NCBI GenBank assembly: GCA_019695345.1
Contig: JAIBAE010000007.1
Span: 40,006-104,005, forward strand
Direction of reading: 5' to 3'
Source of the DNA: Bacteroidota bacterium
GTDB lineage: Bacteria > Bacteroidota > Ignavibacteria > Kapaibacteriales > NICIL-2
DNA length: 64,000 nucleotides
Within the stretch, counting starts at the first letter, position 1, and each line of letters opens with the position of its first letter. The translations under genes and the position numbers were made by a program. The notes beneath the pieces are model-generated. The model did not search any database, was not told the origin of the DNA, and worked only from the letters and a program-made list of their open reading frames with translations. Positions 20,462 through 28,114 of the stretch are shown here, piece after piece.

Positions 20462-22168
20462 TTAAAACCTTGTTGAAATCAATGCCTGAATTGTACTCTC
20501 GGAATATGAACTGTTTGTACTGAATGAGAATGAATTAAGGGTTGCATTCAGCGAGAGCACAGTTGTGCCCGATATAGTATAACCACACGATACACCAACA
20601 AGAAACTGAGTATTGGAACCCCCACCTGTAAAAGATGACGATGAGTACGTAAGCCGTAAACCCGGGCGTAGTTTAAGTGCAGCCAGGTTATACGAACTAC
20701 CCGCATTGGCCGAGAACGTAGTGTAGCCCCCAAACTTAAGCGAGTTACTTACATAACTTATACCTCCGTATCCGGTAAGCGGCATCGTTGAAAGTACAAC
20801 AGAGTAATTTGCAAAAGTGGAAAGTACACTGTTATCGGAAAGTGCACCGCTAATGACATTGTAATCGTCATAACTATCGTAGCCGGCTGTGAGCGTAACC
20901 GTTTGCATTCCAAACGAAGTTGAAAATGAATACATAGGTGATACCGAAATGGAACGTGATACGTTTTCTATACGTAATGTATCGTTACTTGCCGTGTTGC
21001 GTACGCCAAAATTTGAAAGTGTTGCTGCAACCGACCAATCGTTGCTCATTACCCATAAGCCATTTGCAGAAATGAGTAATTGAGATAGTGTTGCGGTTTG
21101 AGTTGATAGAACATTATTGATTCTGTATCCAACTGTACCCGAAATGTTAAGAAGATTATCGGTTGTTGTGAATGCAGGTTGTACGGTAAACTCAATGCGG
21201 TCGGGTTGTAGGTACGGAAAACCGGGTGATGCAAACCCTTCGCCAATATACTTTGCACCTGTACGGAGCTTAACGGGTCCTAACAGAAATGCAACACCGG
21301 CTGTGGCAGCGTAGTCGAGCCGCGTTGAGTTACGAACGGTAATTGGCGAGAACGACGAGAAGTCTGACCCCTGATACAATTGCGCACGTAAACTTCTTGT
21401 TGTAAAGTTCGATGCAATCTCTGCATCGGCAATTATTGTACTATCTATATTGATTTTTGCTGCAACCGAACCAACAAACAACTCTTGTGGTGTAACAGTG
21501 GTTAATTGGGTTTGTACGGATGAGGTATCATCAATAGCATGAACAACCTGAAACGATACTGTACTTCCGCCAGCGGATGATACTCCAAACTGTGCGCCTT
21601 TCATGGTACGTTGATACGCACCGGTTAAATTAAAACTTGTTATAGGAAACGTTGGTTCTATTGCACGCTGTGCCACACCATAAAATGCCGATGCCGTTAA
21701 ACGCCCGGGTTTAAAATCTGCACCGAGCCCAAATATCTGTACATCGCCTGCTGTTAGCGAAGAGTACTGCGGGGTGTAGCTTCCCAAGTGTGCTTGCAGC
21801 GCTCCAATGCGCGGTTCGATTGCAATAATGTTGAGCGGGTTTTGTAAAAATTGCTCTAACGATTGGTTAACTGCAAATCCTGTACTTACGTTAGTTTGTT
21901 GTGAGCTTAGCATAAGTGTAACAGGTAGCTCGATGATACCATATTGTATATTACTTTGAGCAACAAGGCGGTATAGGTTTGCCGGACGGCGTGGTGCAAA
22001 GAACGGTGCAGGTTCGGTATTTAATGTGTAGTAGTCTGCACTGAGTGAGATGTTTCCGGAGATAATTGGCCGTAAGGATATATCCTGTGCATGTAATGAT
22101 ACACAGGAAGAAAAATAATATGCAAACGACGCAAGAAGCAATGGTGCGAGGAGTAATGTTGTACGCAT
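20462..22168 (-). CDS. Outer-membrane beta-barrel protein
   Basis: 568 residues with an N-terminal signal peptide (LLLAPLLLASFAYYFSSCVSLHAQ). The rest is built of alternating hydrophobic/polar strands rich in S, T, N and G, separated by short turns, and ends in aromatic Phe (QALISTRF), the usual last residue of an outer-membrane barrel. No plug, TonB box or OmpA domain is visible. The gene lies upstream of the giant coiled-coil protein on the same strand, with 263 bp between them, so it could anchor or export that protein; this is inference from position. GGGGAAAGG lies 7 nt before the ATG. A porin or a generic DUF-type barrel are alternatives. Confidence 0.75.
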   Translation of the reverse strand: MRTTLLLAPLLLASFAYYFSSCVSLHAQDISLRPIISGNISLSADYYTLNTEPAPFFAPRRPANLYRLVAQSNIQYGIIELPVTLMLSSQQTNVSTGFAVNQSLEQFLQNPLNIIAIEPRIGALQAHLGSYTPQYSSLTAGDVQIFGLGADFKPGRLTASAFYGVAQRAIEPTFPITSFNLTGAYQRTMKGAQFGVSSAGGSTVSFQVVHAIDDTSSVQTQLTTVTPQELFVGSVAAKINIDSTIIADAEIASNFTTRSLRAQLYQGSDFSSFSPITVRNSTRLDYAATAGVAFLLGPVKLRTGAKYIGEGFASPGFPYLQPDRIEFTVQPAFTTTDNLLNISGTVGYRINNVLSTQTATLSQLLISANGLWVMSNDWSVAATLSNFGVRNTASNDTLRIENVSRSISVSPMYSFSTSFGMQTVTLTAGYDSYDDYNVISGALSDNSVLSTFANYSVVLSTMPLTGYGGISYVSNSLKFGGYTTFSANAGSSYNLAALKLRPGLRLTYSSSSFTGGGSNTQFLVGVSCGYTISGTTVLSLNATLNSFSFSTNSSYSESTIQALISTRF

Positions 22169-22238
22169 TGAAGAACCTTTCCCCAGAGTAAAATGAAAGG
22201 ACGTACTGTACTACCGAAATTACCATTATAAGCCGGGG

Positions 22239-22246
22239 CAAATATA
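22239..22246 (-). promoter_or_regulatory. Putative promoter -7 box for the beta-barrel gene
   Basis: TATATTTG on the minus strand matches TAnnTTTG and lies about 70 nt before the ATG at 22168. No clear -33 box is seen. Confidence 0.38.
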
Positions 22247-22325
22247 ATCCCTGTTTTTGTAATGCCGTGATTTATTTATAGTTACAGGCAAGAATTTTGT
22301 AAAATCACAGATTTGGGTTAGTACT

Positions 22326-22390
22326 TTGCGCCGCTGAACGGTTGGAGCGGACAGGGTTGCCGCGCAGTTTCATGCGCTTCGGCAGAGACG
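22326..22390 (-). repeat. Family B repeat, copy B5 (B-II subtype)
   Basis: Same subtype as B4: plus-strand stem CCGCT/AGCGG, then GCGC pairing GCGC around an 8-nt loop. It lies downstream of the terminator of the LVIVD gene. Confidence 0.68.
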
Positions 22391-22420
22391 GTTTACCAAA
22401 CCATTGTATTTGTACGATAA

Positions 22421-22454
22421 TAAAAAAAAAGCCGCACAATGGTTGTTGTACGGC
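22421..22454 (-). terminator. Rho-independent terminator of the LVIVD lipoprotein gene
   Basis: Hairpin GCCGcACAA/TTGTaCGGC at 22431-22454 is followed on the minus strand by a run of T (22430-22422). It starts 26 nt after the stop at 22480. Confidence 0.8.
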
Positions 22455-22479
22455 TTGCCTGCTTTCGTAGTGTGGTGTT

Positions 22480-23751
22480 TTATTTACCGATGCTAATCTT
22501 GCTAAGTAACTGCAAGTTGTTTGCTGCGGTGTAATCGTATTGATATAATCCGTCCGGACCCACAACAATGGCGTGTGTACCCATTGGAATAATATCGTAC
22601 GTGCGGAAATCGGTGATGTACGATTGCAAGGTTAGGTTTGTGTGGTCGGTTGCATCGAACAGTTTTAAGCCGGCGGTGCCATCGCATACAAAGATGTTAT
22701 TGCCATCTACACCAACACCGTAGGGTTCTTGCATTGCATACGATTTTACAAGTTGTGGGTTGGTAAGGTCGCGGATGTTTACTACATCTAAACGGTTTTG
22801 TCCGCCGCCACAGATAGAGCCCGCGCGTAAGGTTACGTAAGCGTAATCGCCTTCGGCAACAACGGGGTCGCAGCTGCGTGCATGGCGGAACTGACACAAC
22901 TGAACAGGATTCCGTTGATCTTTGTTTTCGTAGATGAACATTCCCGTTTGCGAGCCAATAAAGAGTTTGTCTTTATACGGAAAAATGGTTTCGATATTCC
23001 AGCCCAGGTTAATCTTTGCCCATACAGTTGGGTTTTGCGGATTATCGAGCGCGAACATCTGCATATCGCTATTGCTAACAGCGTACAAGGTGCGGTCGTA
23101 AATAGTAAAGCGTGCCATCGAGCCACCGCGTCCGCTTGAAGAGCCGCCACTGTTACTGCTTGTGTTAGATTTGTTTCCGCCGCTCATGGCATCTGCGGTA
23201 ACACCACCTCTGTATGCGTCGTTGTAGTAATAAGGCGATGTAGCATTCTCATCAACTTCCACCGTTACGGTTTGTGGTTTCCAATCTATGGCTATGCCTT
23301 TGGTAGTATCAACGTAGATTCCGTTTTGATTTAGAGCATTAGGGAAAATAGATTGAATGCGCTTAACTACACGGATATTATTGATGTCGGAAATATCAAG
23401 TGCTACAAGGTCAATGTAGCTATCGGCATACAGTGTTGTACCTTTTACAGCAATATCGCCATTACCCGGAATATTGATAAACGCAAGGTTAACAGGATTA
23501 CGCGGGTTAGAGTTATCGTAAATGTGAATCCCCTTATCTTTTTCGTTGATAAACAGGTAATCGCCTTTTACATAAATCTTTCCCGGTACTTTCAGTTCCT
23601 TTGCGGGTTGCACCGCAACAGCCGACCGAAACTCATCTAAAGGAACATACACCGGAACCATTTGTGTGTACGTAACATACCGTCTGCCGCCGCAACCAAA
23701 CGCAACAACAAGCATGGCAACACACATCAGAAACATCAACGAGCGTTTCAT
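22480..23751 (-). CDS. LVIVD-repeat outer-surface lipoprotein
   Basis: 423 residues from the ATG at 23751, chosen because it gives a lipoprotein signal (MFLMCVAMLVVAFGC). A start 60 nt further upstream would put a polar segment before it. The body is a series of propeller blades of the LVIVD/choice-of-anchor type, with the pattern (I/M)(H/F)(I/A)(Y/L)D..NP.NP (IHIYDNSNPRNPV, MFALDNPQNPTV, LDVVNIRDLTNPQLV, LKLFDATDHTNL). A low-complexity G/S/N linker sits near residue 205. Proteins of this kind are exported and lipid-anchored; ligands are unknown. It has its own terminator and stands alone. Confidence 0.85.
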   Translation of the reverse strand: MKRSLMFLMCVAMLVVAFGCGGRRYVTYTQMVPVYVPLDEFRSAVAVQPAKELKVPGKIYVKGDYLFINEKDKGIHIYDNSNPRNPVNLAFINIPGNGDIAVKGTTLYADSYIDLVALDISDINNIRVVKRIQSIFPNALNQNGIYVDTTKGIAIDWKPQTVTVEVDENATSPYYYNDAYRGGVTADAMSGGNKSNTSSNSGGSSSGRGGSMARFTIYDRTLYAVSNSDMQMFALDNPQNPTVWAKINLGWNIETIFPYKDKLFIGSQTGMFIYENKDQRNPVQLCQFRHARSCDPVVAEGDYAYVTLRAGSICGGGQNRLDVVNIRDLTNPQLVKSYAMQEPYGVGVDGNNIFVCDGTAGLKLFDATDHTNLTLQSYITDFRTYDIIPMGTHAIVVGPDGLYQYDYTAANNLQLLSKISIGK

Positions 23752-23832
23752 AGAATCCCCAATTTTGTAAGTAACAAGTAATTCGTAATGGGAACAACCG
23801 CTCACATGCACTCTTGTTTCAAATTATTTTTT

Positions 23833-23893
23833 GCTGACGCATTGCCGCACCAAACGTTACCGTATAACCATACCACGCAATGCGGGACAGAAT
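23833..23893 (+). repeat. Family A repeat, copy A7
   Basis: Arms CCGCA (23845-23849) and TGCGG (23881-23885). It lies upstream of the divergent lipoprotein genes, with its GCTGACGC end toward the minus-strand gene. Confidence 0.75.
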
Positions 23894-24019
23894 GAAGTTG
23901 CATGGTACAACGTGTATCGTGCAATGAAGTAATACAGTGTAGGGAAATAACTGAACAATAATATCAGTATTAATGATATTTAAGAGAATACAGTATTAGT
24001 CGCAATCATTATATTACCA

Positions 24020-24027
24020 TAAGTTTG
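24020..24027 (+). promoter_or_regulatory. Putative promoter -7 box
   Basis: TAAGTTTG matches TAnnTTTG, 22 nt before the ATG at 24050. Confidence 0.38.
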
Positions 24028-24049
24028 ATGCGTCAACTATAATTACTAC

Positions 24050-24610
24050 ATGAAGCTATCGTATATCTTGTTGCTGTTGGTTGTTGTTCTTAGCGGGTGC
24101 GCACCGTCGGGTAGTTCTACGTTGTTTAAAATTCAGGAGACGTTGCCTATACAAAAAATCGGATTTACTGATTGTACTGTTGATAGCTCGTTTAAACCAA
24201 GCGGCTTTACTACAACAAATTCTACTTTCTTGTTTGTATTTCCTAATGCCTGTAACGACCACGATATAGATTCGGTACAGTATTGTACCGAGTTGTTTGA
24301 TTATAACACGCCCGATGCCGCTTCTGTTAAACGGCTTTGCTTTGTGCGTGGCTTGGATGCCGTTTTTGTTAGCTCGCTCAAGTTTCTTGCGCCGTCGGTT
24401 AGTGCTAAGTATAGCAATGGTTTAGTTGATATTGAAACGGAAATGAAGTTGGTAGATAAACACGGACGACTTGTTGTAATGGTACGGAATACAACCAAAG
24501 GAACTATATCTGTTGGTAGTATCAAAAAACAAGAAGAGTTAATTGAGCATAGTATCCGCGGTGCTGTTAAGCGTATGGCAAAAGAATTGAAATCGCTTAC
24601 TGCTAAGTAA
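24050..24610 (+). CDS. Small lipoprotein of unknown function
   Basis: 186 residues with a textbook lipoprotein signal (MKLSYILLLLVVVLSGC, Cys17). The remainder is a soluble alpha/beta domain with a conserved-looking core (YCTELFDYNTPD, GLDAVFVSSLKFLAPS, DIETEMKLVDKHGRLVVMVRN) ending in an amphipathic helix. The pattern, including a strand pair DIETEMKLVDKHGRLV, resembles the GNA1162/LpoB-like class of small periplasmic lipoproteins, but I cannot assign a family. It is a single gene. Confidence 0.7.
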   Translation: MKLSYILLLLVVVLSGCAPSGSSTLFKIQETLPIQKIGFTDCTVDSSFKPSGFTTTNSTFLFVFPNACNDHDIDSVQYCTELFDYNTPDAASVKRLCFVRGLDAVFVSSLKFLAPSVSAKYSNGLVDIETEMKLVDKHGRLVVMVRNTTKGTISVGSIKKQEELIEHSIRGAVKRMAKELKSLTAK

Positions 24611-24682
24611 GGAGAAAAAGAAATTTAAACAATTTGCAAATACAAGATATGATAGAATGAGCTATCCATTTTTATCTATCTA

Positions 24683-24702
24683 AGACGCGAGGCATCGCGT
24701 CT
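24683..24702. repeat. Palindromic repeat AGACGCGAGGCATCGCGTCT
   Basis: Perfect 8-bp arms around GGCA. A second copy with one change in the core lies inverted at 39973-39990, and both continue into a CTAC motif. It is a REP-like dispersed palindrome. Confidence 0.65.
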
Positions 24703-24785
24703 CTACAATGAAAAGTAAAAGCGGATTTAATTGTTTTAAAAGTACACCTTTTAAACGATAATGGTCAGATTGTTTGTGGTGTGTA

Positions 24786-24863
24786 CTCTCCGGCAGATTG
24801 AGGGTGTGTAGGGCGTATGGAATACGCCCCGCGTATAATGTTTGGTGCCGTCCTGCGTTAGCA
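24786..24863 (-). repeat. Family A repeat, copy A8, carrying a nested palindrome
   Basis: Arms CGGCA (24791-24795) and TGCCG (24846-24850). Longer than other copies because the loop holds the palindrome GGGCGTATGGAATACGCCC (24811-24829). In sense it starts 5 nt after the stop of the GyrI-like gene. Confidence 0.75.
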
Positions 24864-24867
24864 AATA

Positions 24868-25278
24868 CTATTCTATAATACGAATCATACAAGCAATATC
24901 GTGTTGATTGATGTAGTGCTCAACGCACATTCCGTTTTTATCGTGATTAGGTAAGTCAATCAATGATTGGAATGCATCGGATACGGCCTGTAAGTTTTGC
25001 ATGAAGTTTTGAATAGTGATACTTGCATACGTTCCCGCCGGAATTGTTAGTGGTTGCAGGTTGTATTGTTCTGCATCGCCGTCGGCAAGTTGTTCTGCGG
25101 CGGCGTAATACACTATCTCACCAGTTTCTGTGCCGTGCGAGAGTCCGTAATGAACACGATGTGGTTCCGCAGGTAATGCTTTTGCTAATGCTTCGTATGC
25201 TGCCATTATTCCGGTTGGGAACACATCTGCTTTAACGCTTACTACTTGTATGTTGTTCTGAAGGATGATAGTTTCCAT
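24868..25278 (-). CDS. GyrI-like / AraC effector-binding domain protein
   Basis: 136 residues with the fold of stand-alone effector-binding domains: start strand IQVVSVKADVFPTGI, central YGLSHGTETGEIVYYAAAEQ and later TIPAGTYASITIQNF, with a C-terminal CVEHYIN strand. Such domains bind small hydrophobic or cationic compounds. It is the last gene of a minus-strand run (DUF1801, double VOC, DUF4287, this gene) with 1 nt between it and the preceding stop, so it is surely co-transcribed. A divergent GlxA/AraC regulator at 26974 may control the set. Confidence 0.78.
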   Translation of the reverse strand: METIILQNNIQVVSVKADVFPTGIMAAYEALAKALPAEPHRVHYGLSHGTETGEIVYYAAAEQLADGDAEQYNLQPLTIPAGTYASITIQNFMQNLQAVSDAFQSLIDLPNHDKNGMCVEHYINQHDIACMIRIIE

Positions 25279-25279
25279 A

Positions 25280-25522
25280 TTACTTTTTTGTTTGTGGTTT
25301 CTTTACAGGCTTTCCTACCTCGGGATTTTTAGATTTGAATGTTGCATAAATTGCCATAGAGTACCCATGACCTAAATCGAAGTCCTCCTTTAGCCATGCT
25401 ACAATTTCTCCGGTTTTTGTTCCGGGAGCAAGTAGTCCTTTTTGTTCGGCAATTTTATAAAAGTCATCGGGCGTTTTCCCTGTCTTTGCTTTGATGTTAT
25501 CTATGTATGCCTGAAACGACAT
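25280..25522 (-). CDS. DUF4287 small protein
   Basis: 80 residues. The body (FQAYIDNIKAKTGKTPDDF, then LAPGTKTGEIVAWLKEDF, then LGHGYSMAIYATFK) is the full DUF4287 domain, usually found alone or beside DUF1801 or DUF5655 proteins. The function is unknown. A Lys-rich tail ends the protein. It is cytoplasmic and sits in the middle of the operon, 1 nt from the next gene. Confidence 0.85.
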   Translation of the reverse strand: MSFQAYIDNIKAKTGKTPDDFYKIAEQKGLLAPGTKTGEIVAWLKEDFDLGHGYSMAIYATFKSKNPEVGKPVKKPQTKK

Positions 25523-25553
25523 GGTATCTCCGCGATATTATTATACAGAATAA

Positions 25554-26417
25554 TTAGATAGATTCTGCTGCTTGTTGTAGTGTAGCCAACTCGAGTTTGT
25601 GCATGGGCATAAATGCTGCGGTTACGCGTTGAGCTTTTTCCGGTGTGTTCATAAACTCCGGTAATTGCCGTGGTATTATTTGCCACGATACGCCAAACTT
25701 ATCTTTGCACCAACCGCAATGGCTTTCTGCACCACCATTGGTTGTAAAGGCGTTCCAATAGTAATCAATTTCTTCTTGTGTGTCGCAGTCAATTACAAAC
25801 GATACAGCTTCGTTAAATGCGTAGTCGTGCGCGTCGGGTCCGTCCATTGCAATAAGCGGGTTACCGGCTATGGTGCAATCGGCAAACATGAGTTTACCCT
25901 CGTGCGGGGTTCCCTGCTGATAGAATTGTTTGGTAATAAAGTTGATATCGCTGTTAAATACTTCCGCATAAAACTCTAACGCCTCTGTAGCTTTGCCAAA
26001 TACATTGTTTATAAATAGCATACATGGTGTAACAGTGTATTGTGCTACTGCAATATCATGAAGCATAATTTGCCATGTTACTCCGTATTTATCTTGCAAC
26101 CATCCGTAACACTCGCTCCAGGGGTATTCGCCAAGTTCTATTAGTGTTTTGCCACCTTGTATTAACGTATCCCATGTGCGTTGCAGGTGTTCTTTGTTTG
26201 GGCTTTTTACAAATAACGAGATTGATGGATTGATGGTAAAGTGCGGCCCACCGTTAATGCCCATAAACTGAATCCCATCTATATGGAATGTAGTAACCAA
26301 CGGGTTAACAGAATTCACTGCGGCGTTATCAAACAACGAACAATACAATTCAGCTGCTTCTTGTGCCTGATTATCAAACCATAAACTTATTCGTAGCGGG
26401 TAGTGCGGTGTGTGCAT
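25554..26417 (-). CDS. Tandem PhnB-type VOC (glyoxalase-superfamily) protein
   Basis: 287 residues made of two PhnB/3-demethylubiquinone-methyltransferase-like VOC modules: residues 5-135 (ISLWFDNQAQEAAELYCSLF to YGVTWQIML) and 145-275 (CMLFINNVFGKATEALEFYA to FGVSWQIIP). Each holds the W(C/L)(K/Q)DK(F/Y)GV(S/T)WQI signature. Single-module homologues of about 140 residues are more common; the fusion would supply both halves of a VOC dimer. The substrate is unknown; homologues are often annotated as putative drug- or stress-related proteins. Part of the minus-strand operon. Confidence 0.85.
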   Translation of the reverse strand: MHTPHYPLRISLWFDNQAQEAAELYCSLFDNAAVNSVNPLVTTFHIDGIQFMGINGGPHFTINPSISLFVKSPNKEHLQRTWDTLIQGGKTLIELGEYPWSECYGWLQDKYGVTWQIMLHDIAVAQYTVTPCMLFINNVFGKATEALEFYAEVFNSDINFITKQFYQQGTPHEGKLMFADCTIAGNPLIAMDGPDAHDYAFNEAVSFVIDCDTQEEIDYYWNAFTTNGGAESHCGWCKDKFGVSWQIIPRQLPEFMNTPEKAQRVTAAFMPMHKLELATLQQAAESI

Positions 26418-26429
26418 GTGTATCTCCGG

Positions 26430-26837
26430 TTATTTCTTTGTTTGTTTAGACTGCTTTGTTTGCTTTACTTGTTTCTTCTCAGTTGCTTTTGCTTCGTTTG
26501 CCTTAACCCGGAACTTTACAATCTTTGTTATTAATGCTAACGGCATTGGTTTATCTAACGGAAATTGTACCGAGCCCTTACCTAGTTTATACTTGGAAAG
26601 TTCTTTCTGAAATGCCTCGTGTCCCGATGGTGTTGCATAAAACCCTACATGGCTTTTAAACAGCGCAAAGTAAGCAACGGGACCATCCTGCTTATACGCA
26701 GGCATACCATATCCAATTCCTTCGGTTGCTTTGGGTGCGGCTTTGCGTATAGTTTGGCGGATTGTTTCCAACATTTCCCTGTGTTCTTCGGGCTGGGCGG
26801 CAATGTACTGGTCAACGGTAGATAGTGTTGTGTCCAT
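26430..26837 (-). CDS. DUF1801 (YdhG/YdeI-like) protein
   Basis: 135 residues from the ATG at 26837. A longer frame to 27023 would run into the divergent regulator gene and its promoter and is rejected. The domain is clear: VDQYIAAQPEEHREMLETIR, then GIGYGMPAY, VAYFALFKSHVGFY, and PLDKPMPLALITKIVKFRV. The tail is a run of Lys/Thr/Gln. It is first in the operon with the VOC, DUF4287 and GyrI-like genes. DUF1801 proteins have a SufE-like/iron-chaperone-like fold in some annotations, but the role is not settled. Confidence 0.85.
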   Translation of the reverse strand: MDTTLSTVDQYIAAQPEEHREMLETIRQTIRKAAPKATEGIGYGMPAYKQDGPVAYFALFKSHVGFYATPSGHEAFQKELSKYKLGKGSVQFPLDKPMPLALITKIVKFRVKANEAKATEKKQVKQTKQSKQTKK

Positions 26838-26961
26838 AGCAACGTAATGTGTTCGTATGAATGATGAATTGATTACATGATACAAACATACGGACTTGAT
26901 TGTACTTGCACAGTCCGTAATTCCGACAACATTGCGGGTTGATTGCGACATATAACTTCTA

Positions 26962-26969
26962 TAGTTTTG
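26962..26969 (+). promoter_or_regulatory. Promoter -7 box abutting the regulator start
   Basis: TAGTTTTG matches TAnnTTTG and ends only 4 nt before the ATG at 26974. Transcription starting about 5-7 nt after the box would give a leaderless or near-leaderless message. Confidence 0.42.
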
Positions 26970-26973
26970 CAGC

Positions 26974-27963
26974 ATGAAACATGTTTGCATTTTAATACCC
27001 GAAACAGCAGTACCTGCTGCCATACTCGACCCCCAGTATATGTTTACTGCGGTTAACGAATTTTTTCAATCATCCGGACATCAACCATTTTTTCGTGTAG
27101 AGCTGGTAGCCGCAACACGGGAAGTACACTTAAATAACGGAATGTTTATAGCACGAGCCGATAAACTTCTAACCGAAGTTCAACAATGTGATATACTTTT
27201 TGTGCCGGCAATAAGCCGCGATGTACAAACCGCACTCGATAAAAACCGCGAAGCCGTAGAATGGATACACTCTATGTACAAGCGCGGTACCGAAGTAGCC
27301 AGTTTGTGTATAGGTGCTTTTCTGGTTGCAGAGTCCGGAATACTACAAGGCAAAACATGCTCAACACACTGGTTATTTGCCAACGAATTCCGTACGCGGT
27401 ATCCCGATGTAGAACTTGCCGACGGACGCATAGTAACCGATATGCACGGCGTGTATTCCAGCGGCGGGGCAACTTCGTACTGGAATCTACTGCTATATCT
27501 TGTAGAGAAATTTACCTCGCGCGAAATGGCCATCATGGCATCAAAATTCTTCTTGCTCGATACCGCAAAAAACAGCCAGTTACCGTTTAGTATATTCCAA
27601 GGGCAAAAAGACCACGGCGACGAACTTGTATTGGTAGTACAGGACTTTCTGGAGTCACACTACAACGAGCGTTTAAGTGTAGATGAAATAGCTGAGCAGT
27701 TTTGCGTAGGCAGGCGTACGTTCGAGCGGCGCTTTAAAAAGGCAACCAACAACACTATAGTGGAATACCTGCAACGCGTAAAAATAGAAGCGGCAAAAAA
27801 ACAACTCGAAGCCGGACGCAAAACCGTAAACGAAGTAATGTTTGAAGTTGGCTACACCGATACCAAAGCATTCCGCGACGTATTCAAAAAAATAACAGGG
27901 CTATCGCCCGTAGAGTACCGCAACAAATACTACAAAGAGTTACGCATGGCGCAAAGTGTGTAA
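26974..27963 (+). CDS. GlxA-family transcription regulator (DJ-1/PfpI domain plus AraC HTH)
   Basis: 329 residues. The N-terminal DJ-1/PfpI class I amidotransferase-like domain runs from about 1 to 195 (KHVCILIPETAVPAAILDP, DILFVPAISRD, EVASLCIGAFLVAESGILQGK with the nucleophile-elbow Cys, STHWLFANEF, GGATSYWNLLLYLVEK). The AraC/XylS double helix-turn-helix lies at about 220-320 (LSVDEIAEQFCVGRRTFERRFK and EVMFEVGYTDTKAFRDVFKKITGLSP). The gene diverges from the operon 26837-24868, with 136 bp between starts, and is likely its regulator as well as its own. The ligand is unknown. Confidence 0.92.
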   Translation: MKHVCILIPETAVPAAILDPQYMFTAVNEFFQSSGHQPFFRVELVAATREVHLNNGMFIARADKLLTEVQQCDILFVPAISRDVQTALDKNREAVEWIHSMYKRGTEVASLCIGAFLVAESGILQGKTCSTHWLFANEFRTRYPDVELADGRIVTDMHGVYSSGGATSYWNLLLYLVEKFTSREMAIMASKFFLLDTAKNSQLPFSIFQGQKDHGDELVLVVQDFLESHYNERLSVDEIAEQFCVGRRTFERRFKKATNNTIVEYLQRVKIEAAKKQLEAGRKTVNEVMFEVGYTDTKAFRDVFKKITGLSPVEYRNKYYKELRMAQSV

Positions 27964-27970
27964 GGTTTCT

Positions 27971-28033
27971 GCTTGCGCATTGCCGCACCTATCCACAGGT
28001 TTATCAACATATCCACACCCTGCGGGAAAGAAC
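27971..28033 (+). repeat. Family A repeat, copy A9
   Basis: Starts 8 nt after the regulator stop, in sense. Arms CCGCA (27983-27987) and TGCGG (28021-28025). The loop holds TATCCACA twice and TTATCAACA once, DnaA-box-like 8-9-mers. Confidence 0.75.
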
Positions 28034-28114
28034 ATTCCATGTGCATCCGCACGGTTATCGTGATTGTGGAGTAAAAGAACTCTGTGTATACTCTAATAAA
28101 CTTAGTAATAGTTA

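Noticed and set aside
26838..27023. Longer N terminus for the DUF1801 protein
   Set aside because: It would overlap the divergent regulator gene and its promoter box, and the added residues match no domain.
27971..28100. Replication origin
   Set aside because: DnaA-like 9-mers are few, there is no dnaA, dnaN or gyrB nearby and no AT-rich unwinding region with clustered boxes.
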